A DNA stretch of 13,153 nt from UBA2561 sp964577275 (GCA_964577275.1 CAZNYR010000106.1:1-13153), one strand, 5' to 3'. Numbered from the stretch's first letter, positions 1-8,155 are shown. Notes: generated from the letters alone by a model not told the origin. Numbers and translations are program-made.

Positions 1-1383
1 GACAATACCCATTTCCTCTAAAAATTCAAAACCTTCAATGACCAACAAAGGCATAAACGCCACAATCGTACTCAAAACTGACGTAAAAACCGCAGGCATG
101 ACTTCCATCGTGCCATCAACGGCGGCATCTATTGGGCTTTTGCCTCGCTCGAAGTGCGTATAAATATTTTCGGCAATCACGATACCATCATCAACCAAAA
201 TCCCGACCACGAGAATCATCCCAAATAAGGAAATCATATTAATTGTAATGCCAATCAATGCGCCCACAGCAAACATTCCCAGAAATGAAAATGGAATCCC
301 GAAAGCGACCCAAGCCGAAAGCCGTAAACTCAAAAATAATCCCAAACAAATCAAGACTAAAATCAAACCCACCAAACCATTAGACTGAAGCATCGCCAGA
401 CGTTGCTTGAGCAAAAACAAAAAATCGAACGTAATATCCAGTTGCACATCCGAATTTTGTTCGTTAAATTTCTTGACATAATCCGAGCAAAAAGTCGAAA
501 TTTCTTCGATGTCCTCTTCGGGCAATTTCATGATTTGGAAATAAATAGCACGTTTGCCGTTCATGAAGGATTCGTTGGGCGTATCCGAAAATTGCTCCGT
601 AACTTTGGCTATATCCCTGATTTTGAGGACACTTCCGTCAGGATTGGAGCGCAAAATAATATTTCCGATGCGCTGGGCTTCTTTGGTTTTGGCTCTAGAC
701 CGAATCAGGATTTCCTCTTGAGTCGATTTAATCGAACCCGCCGAAATATCTCGGTTATTCAATCGGATGGCTGCCGAAACTTGGTCAAACGTAAGTCCAT
801 AACGCAAAAGTTCCGCTTCGGTAACTTCGATGGCAATTTCGACCGCCGGATAGCCAAACAAAGTCGCTTTAGATACTTTTCCTGCCAGCAAATCATCTTC
901 GATGCGTTGGGCGATTTCTTTCATTTTGAATAAATCCACGCCCTCATCTGCCGTCAAACCCATCCAAAGCACCATACTTCGGGGCTTATTTTTGTAAATG
1001 ACGGGTCTTTCGGCATTTACAGGGAAAGAATTGACCCTATCCACCGCATTTTTGATTTCGGTGGCGACCTCCTCCAAATCATAATTTTTGAGGACTTGAA
1101 CATTAATATTGGCAAAATTTTCGCCCGAAGTCGAAGTAATTTCGTCAATGCCTTCCAGTCCTTTGAGTGATTCCTCAATTTTGATGGTTACGCCCTCTTC
1201 CATTTCTTCGGGTGATGCGCCGGGCATCGCCACCGAAATCGTAACCGAACTGGGGTCGCTTTCGGGGAAAAAGGATTTTTTGAGCGTAACAAAATACGCC
1301 ACCAAGCCAAAGATAACTACCGTAACGATAATTGCATTTGCCCAAATGGGATATTTTACAAAGTGTTCAACGATTTTTTTCAT
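1..1383 (-). CDS. RND-family efflux pump, inner-membrane permease (AcrB/MexB-like), N-terminal 461 residues
   Basis: This gene starts at the ATG complementary to 1381-1383 and runs off the left edge, so only 461 codons are present of roughly 1000-1050 usual for the family. My translation begins MKKIVEHFVKYPIWANAII, with TM1 at about residues 12-32. The porter region follows at about 40-325, including the PGASPEEMEE stretch near 54. TM2-TM4 lie at about 335-405 and TM5 starts near 430. The segment GILVDDGIVIAENI (about 394-407) carries the paired aspartates D398/D399, which match the proton-relay Asp pair of TM4 in AcrB-type pumps, so this half looks functional. The GxxP-like segment around 424-446 also fits the family. 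The adaptor gene 1492-2706 lies upstream in the same direction, so the two should form one pump. Substrate cannot be told: drug, lipid or metal export are all possible, although the intact Asp pair supports proton-driven export. No TolC gene lies upstream; it may lie beyond the left edge. Confidence 0.93.
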   Translation of the reverse strand, partial: MKKIVEHFVKYPIWANAIIVTVVIFGLVAYFVTLKKSFFPESDPSSVTISVAMPGASPEEMEEGVTIKIEESLKGLEGIDEITSTSGENFANINVQVLKNYDLEEVATEIKNAVDRVNSFPVNAERPVIYKNKPRSMVLWMGLTADEGVDLFKMKEIAQRIEDDLLAGKVSKATLFGYPAVEIAIEVTEAELLRYGLTFDQVSAAIRLNNRDISAGSIKSTQEEILIRSRAKTKEAQRIGNIILRSNPDGSVLKIRDIAKVTEQFSDTPNESFMNGKRAIYFQIMKLPEEDIEEISTFCSDYVKKFNEQNSDVQLDITFDFLFLLKQRLAMLQSNGLVGLILVLICLGLFLSLRLSAWVAFGIPFSFLGMFAVGALIGITINMISLFGMILVVGILVDDGIVIAENIYTHFERGKSPIDAAVDGTMEVMPAVFTSVLSTIVAFMPLLVIEGFEFLEEMGIV

Positions 1384-1394
1384 AATATTTTTTA

Positions 1395-1501
1395 GTATTG
1401 AGTACCGAATATCAAGTGTTGAGATGATGTAATTTGAAATAACAATAATTCACTGGCTTGTGAGTTCAAAAGTCTTACTACTCAATACACACTACTCATC
1501 A
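1395..1501. repeat. Degenerate 7-bp tandem repeats in inverted orientation between the two efflux genes
   Basis: The gap between the adaptor stop and the pump start begins and ends with imperfect heptads. On the plus strand, 1395-1429 reads gtattga, gtaccga, atatcaa, gtgttga, gatgatg. On the minus strand, 1501-1474 reads tgatgag, tagtgtg, tattgag, tagtaag. The two ends share a perfect 10-bp inverted repeat: gtattgagta at 1395-1404 and tactcaatac at 1479-1488, 74 nt apart. The right-hand heptads run into the adaptor gene, so its last codons and TAG stop are part of the repeat. I know of no function. It could be an intergenic mobile palindromic element or a decayed simple repeat. Confidence 0.5.
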
Positions 1502-2706
1502 CTTTTTTTATCTTTATTCTTGAGGCTATCCTGTTTGGCTTTTTCTTGGGCAATGCGTTGGGCTTCGGCAGCGGTGCGAAGTGGCGCAACTTTGGTATCC
1601 TCGCTGATGCCCGCCAAGGGTTCGGTAACGATTTCGGTATCGGGTTCAAGTCCCGAAAAAATAACGGTTTCTTCGTCAGATTTATGAATTTGAATCCGTT
1701 TTTTGGTCAAAATGCTATCTTTGGCATTAATCACGTACAATTTTGTTCTGTCCACCAGCGCACTTCGGGAAACTTCCATGCCTTCGCTGATGGTTGCCCC
1801 ATCAATTTCGACCTTCAAATATAAGCCGTCATATACTTTGTGTTGATTCGGGATAATGTTCATAAAAACGTCTAAGGCTTGGGTTTGTGGATTTACCAAA
1901 TCCCCGATGCGAGTTACTTTTCCGTCCCATTTCATGTTTCCATTTTCGGAACTGACCTTGACTGGCGTTCCGATTTTGACCCATTCGATATTATTGGTTT
2001 CAATCGGCACTTTGAGTTCCAATTTATCGGTTCGGATAATTTTGGCGATTTTGCCCGCCGGATTGACATACGAGCCTGTTTCCAAAAATATTTCGGCAAT
2101 CGTTCCCGCAAAAGGCGCACGATAAACGTATTTGGTGAGGCGTTCTTCGGTACTTTTGATGTTATAATAATTAGTAAAAATATTTTTGGTTGCCAGATAG
2201 GTTTTTTCTTTATTATTCTTGGGTTCGGGCAGTTCGGGCAAAGGTTTTTTGACATCCATAGCATCAAAATAATTTTGCCATGCTTGATAACTTTCCGAGA
2301 AATCAATCTTGAAATCGGCTAAAATAGTGGCAATATCTCGCATAAAACCACTTTTTTGGGCTTGGAGGGTTAGTTTGGCTTCGGTATCATCAATTCGGAA
2401 CAAAACCGTTCCAGCCCCGAATTTCTGTCCGGCTTTCAGTGGGATGTTTCCTGCCAGCATTCGCCCCGCTACTTCAGACATGATGTCGAGTGGTTGCGAT
2501 GAACCTGCCCGTCCGTAAGCTGTAACTTTGGTATTAATTACTTGATAATCAACCATTTGTGTTTGTACGTATTTGGTTGAAATTTCAGCTTTTTGTTTTT
2601 CGGGTGGTTTTTTCTTGGAACTCAAAAATTGGGCAGTTCCGCCCGCTCCGACCAAAATCAAAACCGAAACGATGACAATAATAATTCGTCCTTTATTTTT
2701 ATTCAT
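1492..2706 (-). CDS. RND efflux periplasmic adaptor subunit (membrane fusion protein, HlyD/AcrA-like)
   Basis: This 404-residue protein bridges an RND pump and an outer-membrane TolC-type channel. An N-terminal membrane anchor spans about residues 8-24 (IIIVIVSVLILVGAGG) after a basic start (MNKNKGR), with no lipobox cysteine. The first half of the lipoyl/barrel-sandwich domain follows at about 75-110 (SEVAGRMLAGNIPLKAG). A helical hairpin of ordinary size spans about 110-190. The second lipoyl half is at about 195-220 (YRAPFAGTIAEIFLETGSYV). The beta-barrel is at about 225-305 and a membrane-proximal domain reaches to about 375. The last 30 residues are Lys/Glu/Gln-rich and probably disordered. 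The start at 2706 is chosen because it gives the full anchor. The pump gene begins 108 nt downstream, so the two are probably co-transcribed despite the repeat-filled gap. Upstream lies a divergent region shared with glpD. The family call is firm; the exported substrate is unknown. Confidence 0.92.
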   Translation of the reverse strand: MNKNKGRIIIVIVSVLILVGAGGTAQFLSSKKKPPEKQKAEISTKYVQTQMVDYQVINTKVTAYGRAGSSQPLDIMSEVAGRMLAGNIPLKAGQKFGAGTVLFRIDDTEAKLTLQAQKSGFMRDIATILADFKIDFSESYQAWQNYFDAMDVKKPLPELPEPKNNKEKTYLATKNIFTNYYNIKSTEERLTKYVYRAPFAGTIAEIFLETGSYVNPAGKIAKIIRTDKLELKVPIETNNIEWVKIGTPVKVSSENGNMKWDGKVTRIGDLVNPQTQALDVFMNIIPNQHKVYDGLYLKVEIDGATISEGMEVSRSALVDRTKLYVINAKDSILTKKRIQIHKSDEETVIFSGLEPDTEIVTEPLAGISEDTKVAPLRTAAEAQRIAQEKAKQDSLKNKDKKSDE

Positions 2707-2734
2707 GATGTCTATTTATTTTTGAGGCGATGTA

Positions 2735-2772
2735 GATTTGAGTAGTTTCAAATCAATCCGTATTTGAAATAC
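2735..2772. promoter_or_regulatory. Two adjacent dyads in the divergent efflux/glpD intergenic region (candidate operator)
   Basis: In the 274-nt gap between the divergent adaptor and glpD genes there are two perfect inverted repeats. The first is gatttga at 2735-2741 and tcaaatc at 2748-2754, separated by 6 nt. The second is the 13-bp palindrome gtatttgaaatac at 2760-2772. Both contain a TTTGA/TCAAA core. They lie 29-66 nt upstream of the adaptor start and about 210 nt upstream of glpD, so they better fit control of the efflux operon. Dyads of this size suit dimeric repressors such as TetR-type proteins, but no regulator gene is present in the window. The rest of the gap is A/T-rich. A TAAATTTG match to the Bacteroidota -7 element occurs at 2808-2815, but I see no convincing -33 partner. 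Confidence 0.4.
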
Positions 2773-2980
2773 AAAAAAAAGCATTTCCAAAATAAAAAAA
2801 GCCTCCCTAAATTTGATTCGGTCTAAAAAAACGAAAAAACAGATTTTAAGTCAAAATCATGGATTTGGATTCAAAAGTTATAACTGTCAAGGTCAAAAAT
2901 TAAGTTTTACGGAGACATCAGTCGGATTTGATTTTTTGAGATAATTTAGGGTCATTCATGCACCAAAACAAATAAAACCT

Positions 2981-4552
2981 ATGAATCGAGAATTAGCACT
3001 AAATCGCCTCGAAGAAACTGCCGAATGGGATATGCTGGTCATTGGCGGTGGCGCAACGGGGCTTGGCACGGCAGTCGATGCGACCACGCGCGGCTTCAAA
3101 ACCATACTTTTGGAACAATGCGATTTTGCCAAAGGCACTTCAAGCCGAAGTACCAAGCTGGTGCATGGTGGCGTAAGATATTTGGCGCAGGGCGATGTGG
3201 CATTGGTTTTTGAGGCATTGCACGAGCGAGGATTACTCAAAAAAAATGCGCCACATTTGGTTCACGACCAAGAATTTTTAGTCCCCAATTATCGCAAACG
3301 GGATAGCGCATATTATACGGTGGGGCTGAAAATGTACGATATGATGGCAGGAAATCTGGGGTTGGGCGCATCCGAAATGATTTCGAAGGAGGAGGTCATT
3401 CAGGCAGTGCCGAATATTCAGACCGAAAATCTGCGAGGCGGTACGATTTATCACGATGGACAATTTGATGATGCCCGACTTGCGATTAATTTGGCACAAA
3501 CCTGCGCTGACCATGGCGGAACAGTCATGAATTATATGAAAATAACGGCACTTCTGAAGGATGAAGCCCAGAAAAATGTCATCGGAGTGATAGCCATCGA
3601 CCAGGAAACAGGCAAAAAATATGAAATTTATGCCAAAGTGGTCATTAATGCCACAGGAATTTTTGTGGATGATATTCTCAAAATGGATAATAAAAATGCG
3701 TCCAAACAAGTGCAGACCAGTCAGGGCGTGCATCTGGTATTGGAAGAAAAGTTTCTCAAAGGACGACACGCCATTATGATTCCGAAAACCGATGACGGGC
3801 GTGTATTATTTGCGGTTCCTTGGCGCGGTAAATTGGTGTTAGGAACGACCGATACGCCCACCGAACAGCCTGATTTAGAGCCGATTGCCTTAGCCCATGA
3901 AATTGATTTTATTCTCAATACGGCAGGAAAATATTTGGTCGAAACACCCCAGAAATCCGATGTCTTGAGTGTTTTTGCGGGCTTGCGTCCACTGGCTGCA
4001 CCCCAAGAGGAGGGCAAAAATACGAAGGAAATTTCCAGAGGACACAAGATTACGGTTTCCGAATCGGGGCTTATTACGGTCATCGGGGGCAAATGGACAA
4101 CTTACCGAAAAATGGGCGAGGATGTAGTCGATAAGGCAACTTTCGTGGCGCGCTTCCAGAATCGGGATTGCGTTACCAAAAATCTGCCCATTCATGGATA
4201 TACCACCAACCCGAATCGGTATGATTTTTTGCACGTGTATGGGTCTGATTTGCGCCCGATGGAAGAACTTTTGTTCCAAAATCCACAATTTGGGCAAAAA
4301 TTACACCCTAAATTACCGTTTCGAGAAATCGAGGTCGTCTGGGCAGTACGCAAGGAAATGGCGCGCACTGTTGAGGATGTATTGGCTCGGAGAGTGCGGG
4401 CGTTATTTCTGGATGCACAAACTGCCATCGAAAGTGCGCCACGTGTCGCCCAGATTTTGGCGCAAGAACTGGGACGGGACGAGAGCTGGCAACAAAAACA
4501 ACTTGCTGATTTTCAGAAACTTGCCAAAAATTATTTAGTGCCTCAATCTTAA
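2981..4552 (+). CDS. glpD: FAD-dependent glycerol-3-phosphate dehydrogenase, GlpD type
   Basis: This enzyme oxidises sn-glycerol 3-phosphate to dihydroxyacetone phosphate at the inner face of the cytoplasmic membrane and passes electrons to quinone. It has 523 residues, normal for GlpD. The N-terminal dinucleotide fold is clear: VIGGGATGLGTA at about 20-31 with the GxGxxG glycines, then the acidic end of beta-2 at LLEQCDFAKGTSSRSTKLVH (about 43-62). HGGVRYL follows (H62, R66). The substrate-side motif GLRPL is at 334-338 (R336), and the closing FAD motif GGKWTTYRKMGEDVVD is at 369-384. The C-terminal DAO_C helical domain spans about 395-515, including EVVWAVRKEMARTVEDVLARR. The ATG at 2981 gives a normal N-terminus. 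No glycerol kinase, GlpF or GlpR lies next to it; it stands alone between a divergent efflux operon and a glycosyltransferase gene. No cofactor or substrate motif looks damaged. Other FAD oxidoreductases are unlikely given the C-terminal domain. Confidence 0.96.
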   Translation: MNRELALNRLEETAEWDMLVIGGGATGLGTAVDATTRGFKTILLEQCDFAKGTSSRSTKLVHGGVRYLAQGDVALVFEALHERGLLKKNAPHLVHDQEFLVPNYRKRDSAYYTVGLKMYDMMAGNLGLGASEMISKEEVIQAVPNIQTENLRGGTIYHDGQFDDARLAINLAQTCADHGGTVMNYMKITALLKDEAQKNVIGVIAIDQETGKKYEIYAKVVINATGIFVDDILKMDNKNASKQVQTSQGVHLVLEEKFLKGRHAIMIPKTDDGRVLFAVPWRGKLVLGTTDTPTEQPDLEPIALAHEIDFILNTAGKYLVETPQKSDVLSVFAGLRPLAAPQEEGKNTKEISRGHKITVSESGLITVIGGKWTTYRKMGEDVVDKATFVARFQNRDCVTKNLPIHGYTTNPNRYDFLHVYGSDLRPMEELLFQNPQFGQKLHPKLPFREIEVVWAVRKEMARTVEDVLARRVRALFLDAQTAIESAPRVAQILAQELGRDESWQQKQLADFQKLAKNYLVPQS

Positions 4553-4596
4553 AACAGAAGTGTATTCTATTAATTTTTGATAGGCTTGACCGCCAA

Positions 4597-4628
4597 AGTT
4601 TTTGCGCCCAAAAGCCAAAAACTATTTT
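4597..4628 (+). terminator. Weak candidate intrinsic terminator after glpD
   Basis: An 8-bp perfect stem, agtttttg at 4597-4604 with caaaaact at 4616-4623, has an 11-nt loop and is followed only by attttg. It lies 45 nt after the glpD stop. The stem is A/T-rich and the T-run short, so this is a tentative call. Confidence 0.35.
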
Positions 4629-4727
4629 GATGAGAGAACAAGAGGTAAGAAAAGCCAAATTTTTCGTTAATTTCGCCTCTTCAATTTAGAAATTTCGTTG
4701 ATAAAGGTTTTGAATCGGTACGAAATT

Positions 4728-4758
4728 TTTGTATAACTCCTTGAAAACCATAGATTTC
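4728..4758 (+). promoter_or_regulatory. Candidate Bacteroidota-type promoter for the glycosyltransferase gene
   Basis: TTTG at 4728-4731, a 19-nt spacer, then TAGATTTC at 4751-4758, which is one base off the TAnnTTTG -7 consensus. This would start transcription near 4765, leaving a leader of roughly 13 nt before the ATG at 4778. It is a pattern match only. Confidence 0.4.
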
Positions 4759-4777
4759 ACTGAAAAAATCAAGATAA

Positions 4778-7700
4778 ATGTTAGACTTTAAGAAAGTAAA
4801 TAATCTGGTCGGCTGGGCGTTATTTGGCGTTGCGCTGACGGTTTATACACTCACGGTCGAAGAAACGGCAAGTTTTTGGGATTGTGGCGAATTTATTGCC
4901 GTTTCGTACAAATTAATGGTGCCGCATCCGCCCGGTGCGCCGTTTTTCCTGCTGATGGGACGAATGTTTTCATTTTTGGCGATGGGCAATACCGAAATGG
5001 TGGCATTTTGGATTAATATGCTTTCGGTAATTTCGAGTGCCTTTTCGATTTTGTTCTTGTATTGGTCTATCGTGCTGATAGGTTCTAAGATGTTTATAGA
5101 CCATATTCACGAAGGAAAACTCACTGATAATCAGAAGGTTTCTCTGGTCATGAGTGGCGTAATCGGAGCGTTATCCTATACGTTTTCGGATTCCTTTTGG
5201 TTTTCGGCTGGCGAGGCAGAAGTATATGGAATGTCCTCTTTTTTTACGGCTTTTGTCGTCTGGGCGATGCTTCGTTGGGAAACCATTCAAGACCCACAAA
5301 TCGAAAATAAATGGATGCTTTTGATTGCGTATATGGTGGGCTTGTCGATTGGGGTTCACTTGCTCAATTTGGTTACGATTCCAGCTTTGGCAATGATTTA
5401 TTTTTATAAAAAATATGAATTTTCGTGGAAAGGATTGGGCTTGGCATTGTTTGGCGGATTGGTGATTGTGGGCATTATCAATACGGGAATTATTCCGGGT
5501 TTGCCTACGATTGCCGGGAAATTTGAAATTATTTTTGTGAATGATTTTAACTTACCGTTTGGTTCGGGAGCGTTGGTTTTTACGATTTTGATTTTATCGG
5601 CATTGGGCTATGGAATTTATTATTCCATTAAAAATCAAATGGTTACGCTCAATACGGCGTTGCTTTCCTTGACGTTTATTCTGATTGGATATTCGAGTTA
5701 TGCCTTGATTCTGATTCGTTCTAATTTTGACCCACCCATTGACGAGAACGACCCGCAAGACATCATGACATTCGTATCTTACTTAAAACGAGAACAATAC
5801 GGCGACCGTCCGCTACTTTATGGGCGTGTTTTTACTTCCGAGCGTGAGGGCAAAGCCAGACGTGGCGCACCGATTTATGCCAAAGGCAAAGACAAATACG
5901 AAATCGTGGATTATCGCACCGAAGTAGATTATAACGATGAAGTGTTATTGCCCCGAATGTATAGCACGGGTAGCAATCACCCCGAACTCTATCGGCAGTG
6001 GGCGGGCATGGAAGAAGGCGAAAAACCCACCTTGTTTGATAATTTGTATTATATGTTTAATTATCAAATTAAACATATGTATTTGCGGTATTTCATGTGG
6101 AATTTTGCGGGACGAGAAAGCGATGAGCGCGATGCGGATTGGCTTTCGCCTTTTGCCTCGAATTCGGATTTGCCCGAAGATGTAACTCGAAATAAAGCCC
6201 GTGATAATTTTTATTTATTGCCTTTGATTTTGGGCATGATTGGACTTTGGTTTCAGTGGCAACGGGACGAAAAACGCTTTTATTTTGTCTTGATGCTCTT
6301 CATCCTGACGGGCGTGGCGATTGTGGTTTATCTCAATTCGCCACCCGTTGAGCCTCGTGAACGGGATTATATTTATGTCGGCTCGTTTTATGCCTTTGCG
6401 ATGTGGATAGGATTTGGCACATTAGCCATTTCTGAATTATTAGGTAAATACCTGAAAAACAATAAGTTACAGCCTGTTCTGGCGGGCGCAATTTGTTTGC
6501 TTGTTCCTCTGCTGATGGGAACGAAAGGCTGGGACAATCACAATCGTTCTAATCGGTATCATTCCATTGACCAAGCCAAAAACACGCTTCGCAGTTGTGC
6601 GCCCAATGCCGTACTTTTTACGGGCGGCGATAACGATACGTTTCCGCTCTGGTATGTGCAGGATGTCGAGGGGTTTCGTACCGATGTGCGAGTCGTGGTT
6701 TTGAGTTATTTCAGTACCGATTGGTACGTCAAACAAATGCAACGGCAAGTGTATCAATCGACTCCTTTGCCGATTTCTTTCCAATACGAGCAGTACAAAA
6801 CAGGAACAAATGATTTTATTCCATATATCGAAAATGAGCGTGTCGGCGAAGGCATTGACCTGAAAAAATATTTGGATTTGGTCAAAAAAGGCTCGCCAAG
6901 CCTCGAAGTTCCTTTGCAGGGCGGCGGCAAAACATCCTTGATTCCAGCCAAAAATATGATTCTGGATGTCGATTCGGCGGCAGTCGTTCGGAAAGGAATT
7001 ATTCCGAAAGGACGTGAAAATGAGGTCATTAGCCAAATGGTAATTCGTATGGAAGAGCATTCGGGCGCACTTTACAAAAGTGATTTAATGATGCTGGATA
7101 TGTTGGCAAATTTCAACTGGGACAGACCCATTTATTTTAATAATACATCAGCAAATACCTCTAATTTGAATTTACGCCCGTATTTGCATCTCGAAGGCAT
7201 GGCATACCGATTATTACCGATTTTGGCAGAGGATGGCGGGCGATTGTCGAGCGTGAATGTGGAAGTAATGGCAGAAAATCTGCAAAAATTCGAGTATCGA
7301 GGATTTGAAGACCCCAAGGCTTATCATGATGAGGAATACAAAAAATTCGGTGCAAATCTCCGAAGTGCCTACCTCAAACTGGCGCGCGAATATTATGCCA
7401 ATAAACAAGATGACCAAGCCAAAGCCATTTTAGATACTTGTCTGATAAATATTCCTGACGAATCTATCCCGTATGATTATTATATTCCGCAATTTGTCGA
7501 AATGTACCATCAATTAGGGGCGGATGAACAAGCTACCGAATTAGCCGAAATCATGGCAAAACGTGCCACCGAAAATCTCGAATATATTTATCAAAATAAC
7601 CTCAATAATTTGAGTAATTCCAGTCTGAAAGAACGAAGTTTGATGACTTTACAGCAATTAATGCTGACTTATCGGCGTGCCGAACAGCGCGAAAGTCGCA

Positions 7701-7837
7701 TTCTGGAAATCGAACGACAAATCAATCTGGAAAACCCAGCGGATACTACACAGATTTCGGAACGCCAAAAGTATTTTGCCCAAGAATACAAGCGTTACGA
7801 AGCCCTCTTTCGGGAATATTATCGCGGCGAACGCTAA
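4778..7837 (+). CDS. GT117/DUF2723 integral-membrane glycosyltransferase (GT-C fold) with TPR-like C-terminus
   Basis: This 1019-residue protein belongs to the DUF2723 family, annotated as glycosyltransferase family 117 and typical of Bacteroidota. It probably uses a lipid-linked sugar at the periplasmic face of the inner membrane, as in related PMT-type GT-C enzymes, but acceptor and sugar are not known from sequence. TM1 is at about 9-27. It is followed by TVEETASFWDCGEFIAVSYK (about 26-45), where D35 and E38 match the acidic pair expected in the first periplasmic loop of GT-C enzymes, and by PHPPGAPFF (49-57). More TM helices lie at about 77-103, 122-145, 150-166, 179-210, 218-240, 264-284 and 293-313. 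After a long loop there are helices at about 478-494, 501-519, 532-552 and 566-582. The loop PPVEPRERDYIYVGSF (522-537) looks conserved. A soluble domain with FTGGDNDTFPLWYVQD starts near 610, and TPR-like helices occupy about 860-970. It is monocistronic: a candidate promoter lies just upstream and a strong terminator 23 nt downstream. Confidence 0.9.
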   Translation: MLDFKKVNNLVGWALFGVALTVYTLTVEETASFWDCGEFIAVSYKLMVPHPPGAPFFLLMGRMFSFLAMGNTEMVAFWINMLSVISSAFSILFLYWSIVLIGSKMFIDHIHEGKLTDNQKVSLVMSGVIGALSYTFSDSFWFSAGEAEVYGMSSFFTAFVVWAMLRWETIQDPQIENKWMLLIAYMVGLSIGVHLLNLVTIPALAMIYFYKKYEFSWKGLGLALFGGLVIVGIINTGIIPGLPTIAGKFEIIFVNDFNLPFGSGALVFTILILSALGYGIYYSIKNQMVTLNTALLSLTFILIGYSSYALILIRSNFDPPIDENDPQDIMTFVSYLKREQYGDRPLLYGRVFTSEREGKARRGAPIYAKGKDKYEIVDYRTEVDYNDEVLLPRMYSTGSNHPELYRQWAGMEEGEKPTLFDNLYYMFNYQIKHMYLRYFMWNFAGRESDERDADWLSPFASNSDLPEDVTRNKARDNFYLLPLILGMIGLWFQWQRDEKRFYFVLMLFILTGVAIVVYLNSPPVEPRERDYIYVGSFYAFAMWIGFGTLAISELLGKYLKNNKLQPVLAGAICLLVPLLMGTKGWDNHNRSNRYHSIDQAKNTLRSCAPNAVLFTGGDNDTFPLWYVQDVEGFRTDVRVVVLSYFSTDWYVKQMQRQVYQSTPLPISFQYEQYKTGTNDFIPYIENERVGEGIDLKKYLDLVKKGSPSLEVPLQGGGKTSLIPAKNMILDVDSAAVVRKGIIPKGRENEVISQMVIRMEEHSGALYKSDLMMLDMLANFNWDRPIYFNNTSANTSNLNLRPYLHLEGMAYRLLPILAEDGGRLSSVNVEVMAENLQKFEYRGFEDPKAYHDEEYKKFGANLRSAYLKLAREYYANKQDDQAKAILDTCLINIPDESIPYDYYIPQFVEMYHQLGADEQATELAEIMAKRATENLEYIYQNNLNNLSNSSLKERSLMTLQQLMLTYRRAEQRESRILEIERQINLENPADTTQISERQKYFAQEYKRYEALFREYYRGER

Positions 7838-7859
7838 ATGATTGATAATCAATAATCTT

Positions 7860-7903
7860 AACTTTGTCTGAATATTTCGTTTAGGCAAAGTTTTTGTTTT
7901 TTT
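7860..7903 (+). terminator. Strong intrinsic terminator after the glycosyltransferase gene
   Basis: The stem aactttgtctgaa (7860-7872) pairs with ttaggcaaagtt and its flanking t (7880-7892), giving 13 bp with two G-T wobbles and a 7-nt loop. It runs directly into tttttgttttttt (7891-7903). It begins 23 nt after the stop codon at 7837. Confidence 0.8.
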
Positions 7904-7965
7904 AACAATCCTTAACGCTAAATTAACATGAATTTGCCTTCCGAATTGCGTACTTTTGTTAAAAT

Positions 7966-8127
7966 CAGTTTTTACAAAAAGTTAAATTATTAATGTTAAA
8001 TTTTTGTAATATAATGTTACCTCACAACCTGAGGAAATTAATAGCTTAATGATTAGATTGTTTAGTTTCAAAATGTTTCGCTGTCCAGAAATGAGGCTAT
8101 TCCAGGAAGGGATAGCTTCATTTTTTT
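7966..8127 (+). ncRNA. Possible small RNA or leader ending at a strong terminator
   Basis: A -7-like element ends at 7958 and a strong intrinsic terminator ends at 8127, with no reading frame worth calling between them. The preceding gene already has its own terminator at 7860-7903. A terminator with no gene of its own suggests a transcript of about 160 nt. It would contain the 7972-8009 hairpin, the 8020-8034 stem and the terminator stem. I do not recognise it as 6S RNA, tmRNA, RNase P or any riboswitch. The 5' end is a guess. Confidence 0.3.
8088..8127 (+). terminator. Very strong intrinsic terminator with no gene directly upstream
   Basis: The arm aatgaggctattcc (8090-8103) pairs with gggatagcttcatt (8109-8122) over 14 bp with two G-T wobbles, around the 5-nt loop aggaa. 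The T-run at 8121-8127 follows at once. The stem can extend outward by A-T and G-T pairs to 8088. It lies about 185 nt after the glycosyltransferase terminator and 170 nt before the STAS gene. Confidence 0.8.
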
Positions 8128-8155
8128 GCTAAAAAACGCTTCAAATTTATGGCTG

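Noticed and set aside
403..933. Plus-strand 176-residue open frame
   Set aside because: It lies antisense to the RND pump gene, whose translation shows clear family motifs through the same bases; the plus-strand product has no protein-family character.
6467..7060. Minus-strand 197-residue open frame inside the glycosyltransferase gene
   Set aside because: Antisense shadow of a well-supported gene; its composition is rich in Arg, His and Phe with no recognisable motif, and it has no promoter or terminator of its own.
7859..7866. TAACTTTG match to the -7 promoter element
   Set aside because: It sits within the left arm of the terminator stem and lacks a -33 element at proper spacing (nearest TTG is 14 nt away).
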